A DNA stretch of 59,034 bases, taken from the NCBI GenBank assembly GCA_902774685.1, contig CACYJH010000022.1:1-59034 (forward strand), given 5' to 3'. Shown in pieces: positions 18,889 through 27,617 of this stretch; the first letter of the stretch is position 1; each line of letters starts with the position of its first letter. The notes below the pieces were generated by a model. That model had not been told where the DNA came from. It worked only from the letters and a program-made list of their open reading frames with translations, and ran no database searches. Position numbers and translations under genes: made by a program. Source of the stretch: an uncultured Methanobrevibacter sp. (GTDB lineage Archaea; Methanobacteriota; Methanobacteria; Methanobacteriales; Methanobacteriaceae).

Positions 18889-18896
18889 TTATATAC
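18889..18896 (+). promoter_or_regulatory. TATA box of divergent candidate RNA
   Basis: TTATATAC preceded by an A-rich BRE-like CAAAACAG. The predicted start (about 18918-18922) falls on ATTTAGGAT, a half-site of the neighbouring operators. Confidence 0.45.
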
Positions 18897-18919
18897 TATA
18901 AGAACAAATATAATTATAG

Positions 18920-19390
18920 ATATTTAGGATAACTCCAGCGTCGAAAATCGATACTGGATTAAAATGAATACTATCAAAATCCAAAGAAAATATAAACCTG
19001 AATATCTCCAAAAAGGTTAAAATGTACTAATTGCCTTAATTAGAGACATCTTAACAAAAAATGTATTAATTGTTCTTACAATTAATTAAGCAGTCGAACA
19101 AAAAGATTAATTTTCGAATTAATCAAAAATTTTAAATCAAAAACAAAAATTTAGCAAATTTGTAAAAAAATGTGTTTTAGCAAGGAATTAAACTAAAATC
19201 ATTCTACAAAACATTGCTTCAATCTATATTTCAAATCAAATCAAAAAAAGAAAAAACAAATCTGTCAAATCGAAAAAAACAAAAAATGAGGTGAAAGAAT
19301 CAAGAAACGAAAAATGAAACCTCAATTTGAAAACCAAAATTTCAAAAACAAGTAGGAGCAAACAAAGAAAATGATTTGTTTGCTTTTACA
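18920..19390 (+). ncRNA. Candidate structured non-coding RNA
   Basis: This ~470-base unit has a TATA box upstream, a terminator-like hairpin at its end and no ORF above 20 codons with a ribosome site. It contains several clean stems: 18935-18957 (CCAG..TCGA-AAA-TCGA..CTGG), 19027-19043 (CTAATT/AATTAG), 19065-19086 (ATTAATTGT/ACAATTAAT) and 19105-19124 (GATTAATT-TTCG-AATTAATC, a UUCG loop). It does not show RNase P or SRP RNA core motifs. The boundaries are estimates from the promoter and hairpin. A family of homologous RNAs or transcript data would be needed to confirm it. Confidence 0.4.
19357..19387 (+). terminator. Terminator-like hairpin of the candidate RNA
   Basis: AGCAAACAAA (19357-19366) and TTTGTTTGCT (19375-19384) pair perfectly over 10 bp with an 8-base loop. 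They are followed by T residues and a very T-rich stretch. Confidence 0.55.
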
Positions 19391-19508
19391 TTATTTTTAT
19401 TATTCTTTTATTTATTTTATTAACCAACTTCTATTTTTATAATTTATTCTATTTTAATTATTTATTCTATTTTTCATTAATTAATAAATATTTTATAATG
19501 GGCAGAAC

Positions 19509-20189
19509 TTATTTTAAAACCTTATATTCCATAACAAAATCCTTTCCCAAAGGATAATATTTCTCTAATTTCAATGGAATAGCCTCTTTCATATAATCGA
19601 AACCTTCGCCATCAAAGAAAGTTTTGGAATCCTTTCCACCAACAATCATAGGAGCTATGCATATCTTGACCTCATCAATAAGATTTTCCCTAATCATTGA
19701 AAAGTTGAGAGTGGATCCCCCTTCAAGCATAAGGGTTTCTATTCCTTGGGAATACAAATGTTCCATAAATTCCACCAAGTCTACAGATTCCTTAGAGGAA
19801 TAGAAGACATTTACTTTTTTGGAAAGTTCCTTTGCCCTATTTACAGCATCAATATCACAATCAGGATTATTCTCATCACAGATGCTGCTTACAGCTATAA
19901 TTGTTTCAGCATCATCATTCAATATTCTAAAGTCAAGTGGAGTCCTTGCCTTATTGTCCACCACTACACGAATTGGATTGTCTTCCTTTTTTGCATTGAT
20001 CTTATGGACGGTAAGTCTAGGGTCATCTGCAAGAACGGTTCCGATTCCAACCATGATGCCGTCAACTTCCTTTCTGATTTCATGAACACGTTCAAGATCT
20101 TCAGGCCCTGAAATTTCAGAACTTCCAGTTTTTGTAGCTATCTTTCCATCCAATGTCATAGCTGCATTAAGGATCACATAAGGTTTCAT
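19509..20189 (-). CDS. arfC: 2,5-diamino-6-ribosylamino-pyrimidinone 5'-phosphate reductase (RibD C-terminal family)
   Basis: This NADPH-dependent reductase converts the ribosyl side chain to ribityl in the archaeal riboflavin/F420 deazaflavin precursor pathway. The 226 residues cover one RibD C-terminal (DHFR-like) domain: MKPYVILNAAMTLDGKIAT, VDGIMVGIGTVLADDPRLTV, NPIRVVVDNKART and TLMLEGGSTLNFSMI, then VKICIAPMIVGGKDS. There is no deaminase domain, as expected for archaeal/fungal-type enzymes. AGGTATGAT precedes the ATG. It is a single gene, with tatD upstream on the same strand. Confidence 0.92.
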   Translation of the reverse strand: MKPYVILNAAMTLDGKIATKTGSSEISGPEDLERVHEIRKEVDGIMVGIGTVLADDPRLTVHKINAKKEDNPIRVVVDNKARTPLDFRILNDDAETIIAVSSICDENNPDCDIDAVNRAKELSKKVNVFYSSKESVDLVEFMEHLYSQGIETLMLEGGSTLNFSMIRENLIDEVKICIAPMIVGGKDSKTFFDGEGFDYMKEAIPLKLEKYYPLGKDFVMEYKVLK

Positions 20190-20275
20190 AATATCATACC
20201 TTTAAATTTAATTATTGATTTATGAGAATTGAATAATATTTATAACTATCAATTTAATTAATCGTTCCGTTGTAA

Positions 20276-21037
20276 TTATATGTCGAATACATATCTTGCA
20301 TTCTTTTCAGTCTGTGCAGATACATCATCTACACTAATTTCATGCAGTTCAGCTAATTTCTCAACTGCAAGAGCAACATTTGCAGGTTCATTTCTTTCAT
20401 CCTTGGTCATTGCCAAGTATGGGCTGTCAGTTTCAGTCAAGATTCTTTCAAGTGGAATTTCCTTGAACAAGTCCTGATGCCTTGGACTGTAGCATACCAT
20501 GGTTGAACAGCTTAGGTAATGGTCTTCCATATCCAAGATCTTCCTTGCTGTCTTTAGGCTGCCTCCATAACAATGATAGATCACCTTAGGAATGTCATCA
20601 TAATCCTTCAATAAATTGAATATTTTCTTTTCACAGTCCCTTCCGTGAATGAGCAAAGGTTTCTTGTATTCATTTGCAAGTTCAATGAACCCTGTGAAGA
20701 TTTCCTGTTGGCGAGCCCTCAATGCCTTGTCTGTGCAGTAGAAGAAGTCCATACCAACTTCACCGATAGCCAAAATCTCATCAAGATGCTCAATCATCTG
20801 CTTATGTGCCGCATCGATTTCATCTTGTGGAGAATTCTGTGAACTGACGGGATGAAAACCAAATGTAGGATAAACAAACCCTTCATATTCCTTAGAAAGC
20901 CTTAATGCCTTTGCATTACTTTCCAAACCATATCCTGAATTTATGACCGCATTGAGCTTTTCCTTAGCTCTTGCTATTACATCTTCCCTGTCTGCATCAA
21001 ATTCATCAAAATCTATATGACAATGTGTGTCTATCAT
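20276..21037 (-). CDS. tatD: TatD-family metal-dependent hydrolase
   Basis: The ATG at 21037 is chosen over an in-frame GTG nine bases upstream, because the GTGAT there acts as the ribosome site and MIDTHCHIDF is the normal family start. Motifs are DTHCHIDFDEFDAD (His5, His7), FGFHPVSS, AIGEVGMDFFY, PLLIHGRDCE, YHCYGGS and TETDSPYLA. TatD proteins are TIM-barrel metallohydrolases, often with 3'-5' DNA/RNA exonuclease activity linked to repair. At about 253 residues it is full length. Confidence 0.92.
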   Translation of the reverse strand: MIDTHCHIDFDEFDADREDVIARAKEKLNAVINSGYGLESNAKALRLSKEYEGFVYPTFGFHPVSSQNSPQDEIDAAHKQMIEHLDEILAIGEVGMDFFYCTDKALRARQQEIFTGFIELANEYKKPLLIHGRDCEKKIFNLLKDYDDIPKVIYHCYGGSLKTARKILDMEDHYLSCSTMVCYSPRHQDLFKEIPLERILTETDSPYLAMTKDERNEPANVALAVEKLAELHEISVDDVSAQTEKNARYVFDI

Positions 21038-21113
21038 AATAATCACAATAAAAATAAAATTAATAAAAATATAAAAAAAGAATAAAAAAAGAAAGAATTT
21101 TTAGTATTGATAT

Positions 21114-21884
21114 TTATACGCCAAAACGTCTATCTCTTTCCTGATAATCCCTAATGGCCCTTAGATAATCTACTTTTCTTAGCTCTGGCCATAAGCTGTC
21201 ACAGAAATAAAGCTCTGAGTAAGAAGATTGCCATAGCAAGAAACCACTAAGCCTTTCTTCCCCACTTGTCCTGATGATAAGGCTTGGGTCTTCGAGACCT
21301 TCGGTATAAAGATTCTTGCTGACCAAATCTTCATCGATATCATCAATGGAAATTTCACCATCTTCCACTTGCTTATAGATCTTCTTGATGGCATCTACAA
21401 TTTCCAAACGGCCATCATATCCAATAGCCAAGTTGAATAATCTTTCATTATAATCCTTTGTAGATTCTTCAGCTTCCATAATAGCTTCTCTGACACTATC
21501 AGGCAAAAGTTCAGTTCTGCCAACTACCTTTACCCTAACCTTATTCTTATGAATCTTTTCATGACTTACAATCCTCTTGAAGTTCTTGACGAAAAGATTC
21601 ATCAATCCTTCAACTTCCTTCTGAGGCCTGTTGAAGTTTTCGGTTGAAAAGGCATAAGCTGTAACAATTTCAATTCCTAAATCGATACTCCAATCAAGAA
21701 CCTTTTCCAAGGTATCCACACCAATTTCATGGCCTTTGATAACCTCCATATTTCCTTGAATCTTTGAGTATCTTCTATTACCGTCCATGATAATAGCTAC
21801 ATGTCTTGGCATCCTTTCAGGGTCTAATTCCTTTAAAAGACGCTTCTCATAAAGTGTATATAAAAATTGTGGTGGCACAAGCAT
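21114..21884 (-). CDS. uppS: cis-Polyprenyl (undecaprenyl-type) diphosphate synthase UppS
   Basis: The enzyme extends farnesyl or geranylgeranyl diphosphate with isopentenyl diphosphate to make the polyprenyl lipid carrier for pseudomurein and N-glycan assembly. The catalytic motif [13 protein letters not shown] (residues 28-40, Asp34 binding Mg-diphosphate) is intact. [41 protein letters not shown] and [14 protein letters not shown] are diagnostic of the family. The ~20-residue extension before MPRHVA is usual in Methanobacteriales. The GT4/MraY-like transferase at 53.3-54.3 kb would use this carrier. Confidence 0.95.
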   Translation of the reverse strand: MLVPPQFLYTLYEKRLLKELDPERMPRHVAIIMDGNRRYSKIQGNMEVIKGHEIGVDTLEKVLDWSIDLGIEIVTAYAFSTENFNRPQKEVEGLMNLFVKNFKRIVSHEKIHKNKVRVKVVGRTELLPDSVREAIMEAEESTKDYNERLFNLAIGYDGRLEIVDAIKKIYKQVEDGEISIDDIDEDLVSKNLYTEGLEDPSLIIRTSGEERLSGFLLWQSSYSELYFCDSLWPELRKVDYLRAIRDYQERDRRFGV

Positions 21885-22083
21885 TCCCCATAAAAATTTT
21901 TTGCTAGATTATTAATTTCACTATTTATATTAATTTTAAATGTTTATAATTACTTGGTTAGTAATTTCTATTATTATTATATTTCATTAAATTAATTTAA
22001 ATAGTTTTATATATGAATCTAAAAAAAGAAGAAAATTAAGTAAAAACAACAATATAAAATTTTAAAAAAAAAGATTATCTGAA

Positions 22084-22875
22084 TTATTTTTTTAGCTTTG
22101 CTAACCTATAAGCCAATTTTAAGCTTCTCACATATCCTTCTACACTTTGGTCACGGCTGGTATCAATGAACACCTCATCAATTCCAAGTGTTACAGCACC
22201 ATAACTTGGCCATTTATCAAGCAAAACAAGAGTTCTAAAAAGAATATTTCCAAAAATTCCATCATTTGCAAGGATTATATTGTTTCCATCCTCAATGGCT
22301 TGCTCCAAGAGAATATAATAGTTTTTGATGGAATAGTTTTTTGAAACATCATCTGATTCATTGTCGAAATTTTCCAATTGGCTAAACTCATTGATCAATA
22401 ATTCAGTGAGTTTCTCTGATGATTTTAAACTTTCATCTATCCTTTCGCTTCTTCCCAAATCATCCTTTCTTCCTTCTGCCAAAATAGCTATCTTAGGCAT
22501 TTTGCCTAAATATTGAATGAAATTTGCTGATTGGATAGCCAGCGTAATCTTCTCTTCCGTATTCTTTCCTTCATCAATGCCTACAGGAGCAAGAAGGAAT
22601 TCATAATCCTTTGAAAAGTTTTCATCATCTTCTGTATTAATATAGGTGGTCCTATTGATTATTCTATCTGATTTAAGCTCTTTGATGGCTTTAATAACTT
22701 TAGATGCCTTTAATGATCCTCTGATAACTGCATCCACTTCATGATTTTCAAATGCTTCTATAAGCTCATCCTCAGTTTCAACTAAAGTTATGCTTAAATC
22801 TTCAATATCCTTTAATTCATTAGAAGCAAGAATGATATTTTCATTTTCTCCTAAACCAGCCACTATATTAATCAT
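22084..22875 (-). CDS. mtxX: Methanogenesis marker protein 4 (MtxX-like)
   Basis: The 263-residue protein has the MtxX/Mmp4 layout: INIVAGLGENENI at the start, VDAVIRGSLKASKVI (about 49-63), APVGIDEG, KIAILAEGRKDDLGRSERIDESL and YGAVTLGIDEVFIDTSRDQSVEGY. It is related to the phosphate acetyltransferase/PlsX fold and is found almost only in methanogens. It was once described as a methyltransferase-related MtxX, but the true reaction is unproven. Its presence is strong evidence that the organism is a methanogen. It is a single gene. Confidence 0.88.
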   Translation of the reverse strand: MINIVAGLGENENIILASNELKDIEDLSITLVETEDELIEAFENHEVDAVIRGSLKASKVIKAIKELKSDRIINRTTYINTEDDENFSKDYEFLLAPVGIDEGKNTEEKITLAIQSANFIQYLGKMPKIAILAEGRKDDLGRSERIDESLKSSEKLTELLINEFSQLENFDNESDDVSKNYSIKNYYILLEQAIEDGNNIILANDGIFGNILFRTLVLLDKWPSYGAVTLGIDEVFIDTSRDQSVEGYVRSLKLAYRLAKLKK

Positions 22876-23026
22876 AGTAATTGATTTATCTATTATTTAA
22901 TTTATAGTTTTATAAAATTAGAAAAATCACAAGTAACGAATATTAAAAAAAAGAGTAAATGAAAAAATTTAAAAAAATATTGAAAATAACGTTAAAATAA
23001 AAAAAAAGAAAGAAAATTAGATAAAT

Positions 23027-23569
23027 CTAAAATTGTTTACCTAATTCGTAAGCTTCTTTTAATTTGTCTTCTTGTTCTTCTGCAACGATTCCTGCAGGAC
23101 CAGCGCTACCAGCATCTACATGACCGATTACTTCATATCCCATAAAGGTGAATGGAGAGAATTTAGTCAATTCGATGTATCCTTCGTAGGTTCCTTCAGG
23201 TTGGTTTTCAGTGAAGATAAGAGCAGCTTTACCGCTTAAGCTTTTATTTGGGTTTTGACCGATTGCATAGAAACGGTCAATGATTGTTTTTGCTTGTCCG
23301 GACATTTGACCATAGTAGATAGGAGTTGCAAAGATTACACCATCAGCAGCAACCAATTCATTGATGATCTTGTTACCATCGTCTTCACGTACACAGTCAG
23401 GGTTTTCAGCACAGAACATACATGCTTTACAGCCTGCAATGTCTTCTTCTTCGAGGTAGTATTTAACTACTTCGTGACCGTTTTCTTCTGCCCCTTTAAT
23501 CATTTCATCCATTAATACGTCACAGTTTCCACCAATACGTGGACTTCCTTGTAATGCAATAATTTTCAT
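23027..23569 (-). CDS. Iron-sulfur flavoprotein (flavodoxin-family, Isf-like)
   Basis: The ATG at 23569 is preferred to one 15 bases upstream because GGAGG sits nine bases before it. The flavodoxin-like fold starts MKIIALQGSPRIGGNCDVLM. The compact cysteine cluster CKACMFCAENPDC (Cys47, 50, 53, 59; CX2CX2CX5C) matches the 4Fe-4S motif of methanogen Isf proteins. VIFATPIYYGQMSGQAKTIIDRFY binds FMN. Such proteins pass single electrons from ferredoxin and in methanogens have been linked to oxygen or peroxide defence. It is transcribed alone. Confidence 0.88.
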   Translation of the reverse strand: MKIIALQGSPRIGGNCDVLMDEMIKGAEENGHEVVKYYLEEEDIAGCKACMFCAENPDCVREDDGNKIINELVAADGVIFATPIYYGQMSGQAKTIIDRFYAIGQNPNKSLSGKAALIFTENQPEGTYEGYIELTKFSPFTFMGYEVIGHVDAGSAGPAGIVAEEQEDKLKEAYELGKQF

Positions 23570-23705
23570 TTTCTCTTCCTCCAAAATATTTAAATTAGCA
23601 TTAATAATTTAAATGATTATTAATTACATTTAATAGTTTATTTTAAGATTATATATAGTTTTTTTAGTTAAATAGGTTAATCTAATCTGATTTCATCAAA
23701 AATAC

Positions 23706-24971
23706 CTATTTTTCCCAAGCAACTTTCAATGCAGCTTCAATAGCTTCTGATGTTTTCACCAAGTCCTCTTCAGTATGTGCACCAGAGATGAAATTGCATT
23801 CAAATTGGCTAGGTGGAATGAATACACCATTCTTCAACAATTCTCTGAAGTAGACCAAGAATCTTTTGGTATCTGACTTTTGAGCTATTTCATAATTGAG
23901 CACTGGCTCTGGATTGAAGTAGATTTGGAACATTGAAGCAAGCCCTACAACCTGCAAGTCCAATTTCAAGTCTTCAACTATGTCTTTCATATTGTCTCTT
24001 AGGAAATCTCCTTTTCTTGCCAAATTGCCATAGAATGGGTAATCAAGTTTTGCCAATGTAGAAAGACCTGCTTGAACTGAAATAGGGTTTCCACTAAAGG
24101 TTCCAGCTTGGTAAACCTTGCCGTTAGGTGCAATCATTTCCATGATTTCCTTTTTACCTGCATAAGCACCAATTGGGAATCCTCCACCTAATATCTTAGC
24201 GAAAGTGACTAAATCAGGTTTGACTCCATAATACTCTTGAGCTCCACCACGAGAGACTCTGAAACCTGTGATTACTTCATCAAAGATCAATACAATATCA
24301 TTTTCTTCAGTGATTTCCCTAAGGAATTTCAAGAATTTAACAGTTGGCTCTACACAACCTATATTTCCCATAACAGGCTCTACGATAATACAAGCAATGT
24401 TTTCTCCTTCCTCATCAATCAATTCGGTTAATGCATCAACATCATTGAATGGTACGGAAAGGGTGTTTTGAGTTGTTTCCACTGGAATTCCTAAGGAATC
24501 AGGAAGACATGCTGCACCTGAACCGGATTTTACAAGAACATAATCATGAGCTCCATGATATGATCCTTCAAACTTGACAATCTTATCCCTGCCTGTAAAA
24601 CCTCTTGCAAGTCTGATTGCAGCCATTGTAGCTTCAGTTCCTGAGTTTACAAAACGAACCATTTCAGCACATGGAACCCTATCGATTATTTCCTGAGCCA
24701 ATTTGACCTCATTTTCTGTAGGGGCTCCATAAGCGGTTCCCTTTTGCATTTGAGCATAAACGTCATTCATGACATCATCATCACTATGACCAAGCAATAT
24801 AGGACCATAAGCTAAACAGTGGTCAACATAATCGTTGCCGTCAATGTCTTTAATGTGAGAACCTTTTGCTTCCTTTACAAAGAATGGATATGGTTCAAAA
24901 GCACGTACTGGAGAGTTAACTCCTCCAGGAGTGATTGTTTTACTTATTTTAAATAATTCTTCGCTATTCAT
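23706..24971 (-). CDS. hemL: Glutamate-1-semialdehyde 2,1-aminomutase HemL
   Basis: HemL makes 5-aminolevulinate from glutamate-1-semialdehyde using PLP, the C5 route to tetrapyrroles, which methanogens need for cofactor F430 and cobamides. The 421-residue protein has [28 protein letters not shown] (133-147), [16 protein letters not shown] (228-243, Asp231 contacting PLP) and [17 protein letters not shown] with the Schiff-base Lys259. GGAATTATTATC precedes the ATG. No other hem genes are adjacent. Confidence 0.96.
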   Translation of the reverse strand: MNSEELFKISKTITPGGVNSPVRAFEPYPFFVKEAKGSHIKDIDGNDYVDHCLAYGPILLGHSDDDVMNDVYAQMQKGTAYGAPTENEVKLAQEIIDRVPCAEMVRFVNSGTEATMAAIRLARGFTGRDKIVKFEGSYHGAHDYVLVKSGSGAACLPDSLGIPVETTQNTLSVPFNDVDALTELIDEEGENIACIIVEPVMGNIGCVEPTVKFLKFLREITEENDIVLIFDEVITGFRVSRGGAQEYYGVKPDLVTFAKILGGGFPIGAYAGKKEIMEMIAPNGKVYQAGTFSGNPISVQAGLSTLAKLDYPFYGNLARKGDFLRDNMKDIVEDLKLDLQVVGLASMFQIYFNPEPVLNYEIAQKSDTKRFLVYFRELLKNGVFIPPSQFECNFISGAHTEEDLVKTSEAIEAALKVAWEK

Positions 24972-25149
24972 GATAATAATTCCTATAAGTTTAATTTAAA
25001 TGAATAATTTTAATCATAAATCAATTATGGATATAATATAGTTTATTTATCTTAATTAATAGGTATTTCTATTTTATAAAAAGTTTAATATTATAAACTA
25101 TAAAAATCAATTTAAGAAATAAAAAATAACTATTTTAAAGGATGATAAA

Positions 25150-25671
25150 ATGGATTTATTGGATTTAATGCTAAAAAGAAGAAGCGTAAGAAAATATACT
25201 GATGAAGAAATTTCTAATGAAAAGATGAACAAGATCCTGCAGGCAGGGCTTCTTGCTCCAACAAGCAGAAACCTGAAGCCATGCAATTTCTTAGTTATTG
25301 AAAACAAGGAAACATTAAAGAAAATAAGCGAATCAAAAGCATTTGGAGCATCATTTGTAAAGGATGCGAACAAGGCAATAGCTGTAATTGCAAACAGCGA
25401 GATTTCAGATACATGGATTGAAGATTCCTCAATAGCTTTAGCATTCATGCATTTGATGGCTGCAGAACAGGATATTGGGAGCTGCTGGATTCAAATACAT
25501 TTAAGAAAATCAAAATTGGGAAAATCATCAGAAGACCTTGTTCGTGACATTCTAGGCATTGACGATTACTTTAGAATAGTTGGACTATTGGCTTTAGGAA
25601 TTGAAGATGGGCATATGGAAGCTTACAGCATTGATGATATCGATAAGGAAAAAGTCCATTATCTTCGTTAA
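25150..25671 (+). CDS. Nitroreductase-family FMN protein
   Basis: The 173-residue product has the nitroreductase opening LDLMLKRRSVRKYTDEEIS, the substrate/FMN loop GLLAPTSRNLKPCNFLVI, and AFMHLMAAEQDIGSCWIQIHLR. The end includes DDYFRIVGLLALGIEDG. Members reduce nitro compounds or quinones with NAD(P)H or act in F420/flavin metabolism; the natural substrate here is unknown. AAAGGATG precedes the ATG. It is followed by a long hairpin-rich region. Confidence 0.9.
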   Translation: MDLLDLMLKRRSVRKYTDEEISNEKMNKILQAGLLAPTSRNLKPCNFLVIENKETLKKISESKAFGASFVKDANKAIAVIANSEISDTWIEDSSIALAFMHLMAAEQDIGSCWIQIHLRKSKLGKSSEDLVRDILGIDDYFRIVGLLALGIEDGHMEAYSIDDIDKEKVHYLR

Positions 25672-25717
25672 ATTGATAAAAAAAGAGCAATAGTTATATT
25701 TTTTTATTTTTTAAAAA

Positions 25718-25760
25718 ATGATTTATGAATCTAATCCAAATGGATTAAGATTCAAATCAT
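25718..25760 (+). terminator. Long bulged hairpin after the nitroreductase gene
   Basis: The arms 25718-25737 and 25742-25760 pair over about 18 bp with two small bulges and an AAAT loop (inner part AATCC / GGATT). It lies 47 bases after the stop codon. No T-run follows directly, so it may be a processing or stability element instead of a terminator. Confidence 0.45.
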
Positions 25761-25764
25761 TCCC

Positions 25765-25812
25765 AATATCTACATTGCAGGATAAAATCCTGCAATCCCT
25801 AAGATAGATATT
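25765..25812 (+). repeat. Two-part perfect stem-loop
   Basis: An outer 8-bp stem (AATATCTA 25765-25772 / TAGATATT 25805-25812) encloses a perfect 10-bp stem with a three-base loop (ATTGCAGGAT 25774-25783 / ATCCTGCAAT 25787-25796). The asymmetric internal loop is C versus CCCTAAGA. Pairing this regular is unlikely by chance in AT-rich filler. Confidence 0.5.
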
Positions 25813-25913
25813 GAAAGTCTATAAAAATGTTGGGTCAAAAAGTTTAATGAAAAACTTTTAAACACTACTAATGAATATGAATTAAATGATATTTAAATTT
25901 TTTTAATGGGTTT

Positions 25914-26018
25914 TTAAATTGTAGGATGTGAACTTTGCAAGCCAAAGGAAACTCAAGAACAACTTAGGGGGTTGTTAAAAAACAAAATCTTGCAATAATG
26001 TTTTTTCCTACAATTTAA
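25914..26018. ncRNA. Candidate compact structured RNA
   Basis: A closing stem of 13 bp (25914-25926 with 26006-26018, core AAATTGTAGGA / TCCTACAATTT) encloses TTGCAAG/CTTGCAA (25935-25941 with 25989-25995). Inside that is AACAAC/GTTGTT (25958-25963 with 25971-25976) with a TTAGGGG loop. The element is richer in G than its surroundings and has no ORF. It may be a small RNA of either strand, or the 3' untranslated structure of the small minus-strand gene whose stop lies seven bases away. Confidence 0.45.
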
Positions 26019-26024
26019 GGGGCA

Positions 26025-26222
26025 TTATGACCTCATAACAATTTGTATACAATCATTATGATGATAAAGGCCATGCACCACAAATAAATGAGATACATGA
26101 CCAGTGCCAACCAAATCTTTGATTGGATAGACATAATGAACCCCCATTTTTATAGACTTGCCAGAGGGAATTTTCTTCAAATAATCTTGAATCCAATTCA
26201 TGGCAATAAAGCAAAAATGCAT
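26025..26222 (-). CDS. 65-residue His-rich small protein
   Basis: An ATG at 26220-26222 has GGAGGTGAT upstream with the five-base spacing after GGTG, one of the best ribosome sites in the window, and a TATA box at 26266-26274. The peptide starts MHFCFIAMNWIQDYLKKIP. Its C-terminal half is rich in His (GVHYVYP..., GHVSHLFVVHGLYHHNDC), suggesting metal binding. I recognise no family. The promoter holds ATTTAGGTAT (26253-26262), identical to one half of the operators at 18.8 kb. A structured element lies just past the stop codon. Confidence 0.5.
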   Translation of the reverse strand: MHFCFIAMNWIQDYLKKIPSGKSIKMGVHYVYPIKDLVGTGHVSHLFVVHGLYHHNDCIQIVMRS

Positions 26223-26265
26223 AATATCACCTCCTGGACTTAAAGAGTTTACATTTAGGTATAAA

Positions 26266-26274
26266 AATATATAA
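26266..26274 (-). promoter_or_regulatory. TATA box of the 65-residue ORF with adjacent ATTTAGGTAT half-site
   Basis: TTATATATT on the minus strand would place the start near 26243, leaving a leader of about 22 bases that contains GGAGGTGAT. ATTTAGGTAT at 26253-26262 lies between the box and the start. Confidence 0.45.
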
Positions 26275-26489
26275 TTCCTTTTATTTATAGTTTATTTTTA
26301 ATATAAAGAGTTAATAATTCTTATTTTACCATAATATTGCTTTAATATTGTTAAAATATTTAACTAATTTTGAATAATTAATTTAAAAATGATAAATTTT
26401 TGATAAAATTTTTAAAAAGGGTAAAAATAGTTAAGAAAATAAAAAAAGAAGTCAGTTAAGAGCAATTGCCCTTAACGATTTAAAAAAAG

Positions 26490-27535
26490 TTATTGCTCAA
26501 TGATCTGTTCATCAATAGCCATACCAAAATGTCTTGCGCTATCGTCAATAAATCCTTTGACCTTCATTCCAGGTTCTAATACTGAAACGGAAATAGGTTC
26601 TCCATTTTCATCGACTAATCTTATTGTTTCTGCATTTTGAACCAATGATTTGATTTTCATATCTTCAAATTCCGCTTCAATCAAAAGAAGTGGTCTCTTT
26701 TCTATTTTGGATCTACCTACAATGGACTTTTTGGTTTTTCCATCAGCATCAACGATTAAAACCTCATCACCAGTTTCAAGCTCGGAAAGGTATCTTGTCT
26801 TGTTTCCAGGCACCATAACATAAGCTTGAACAGGACCTGCATTCACTCGGAAAGGTCTTGAAGCCACATATTCACTTTCAAGGCTTTCACTATGAATGAA
26901 GAACATTGCCTTTGAATATGAACCGATGAGCATTCCTTCTCCAGGTTTCATCATGGTTGTTGTATCTCAATTTGTAGCTTTCTGTTGAAAGCTCGTCAAT
27001 AAGATTTGCAATATCCTTGATTTGTGCGAATTCCTGTGGCTCGAATATTACACCATCAGTACCTATTTCCAATGTTTCCATAGCTACTTTTGCATCATCG
27101 GCAGTCTTTACTGCAGCTATGATATTAACATTTTCCTTTTGCAAGTCTGCAATGATGTTTTCAAGGGGAATGATTGTCCAATCGGTTGCTACAAGGATTA
27201 TATAATCAACAACTCTGCCTAAGGTCGATGACTATATAGGCACAGACAGTTTTTCCATCCTTTTTAGCTTCAGTAGCTTTTGCAAGGTCTGCTGATTCGT
27301 TTAAGTTGTCATTAAGTTCAAGGGTTCCATCCCCTTCACCATCGATTCCAACTAAATATATGTCAGCATCCTCTTCATCGGAAATGATTTTGAAGTTTCC
27401 TACCTTTCGGATATTTTCACTGTCTTCTGTATCAAGAACGTAATCGATTCCTGATTCGAGTGCTGTTGTAATCAATTCTTTCTTATCGTCCCAACTTGCT
27501 TTAGGGGACATAATCCAAGCGAATTTATTTGACAA
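26490..27535 (-). pseudogene. aroB': 3-dehydroquinate synthase II, interrupted by two out-of-frame gaps
   Basis: Type II dehydroquinate synthase converts the aroA' product to 3-dehydroquinate in the archaeal aromatic pathway. The gene is recognisable in three successive frames. Segment 1 runs from the TTG start at 27535 (AGGAGATT upstream) through MSNKFAWIMSP to DGKTVCAYIVI (about 27225). Segment 2 carries LGRVVDYIILVATDWTIIPLENI to [10 protein letters not shown] (about 26965). Segment 3 runs from [20 protein letters not shown] to [12 protein letters not shown]. At each junction, conserved family sequence is missing: roughly a dozen residues at the first and nearly 20 at the second, including the conserved block before VDT. 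Each gap needs 3n+2 bases to restore frame. It is either a true pseudogene or an assembly fault; the gene next to it is intact. Confidence 0.85.
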
Positions 27536-27617
27536 TTTTAATCTCCTTTAAATTTATTATTAATCGTTAAGCAATAGATAAAAACTATTTGCAATAAGCT
27601 TAATTTATTAAAATCAT

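Noticed and set aside
18922..18930. ATTTAGGAT as an independent operator
   Set aside because: It is only a half-site, and such 7-9-mers are expected several times by chance in 59 kb of this composition; kept only as context for the divergent promoter.
19293..19353. Short frame after GAGGTGAAAGA inside the candidate RNA
   Set aside because: The codon at the right spacing is ATC and the frame ends after 17 residues; GAGGT also pairs with a downstream ACCTC, so a structural role fits better.
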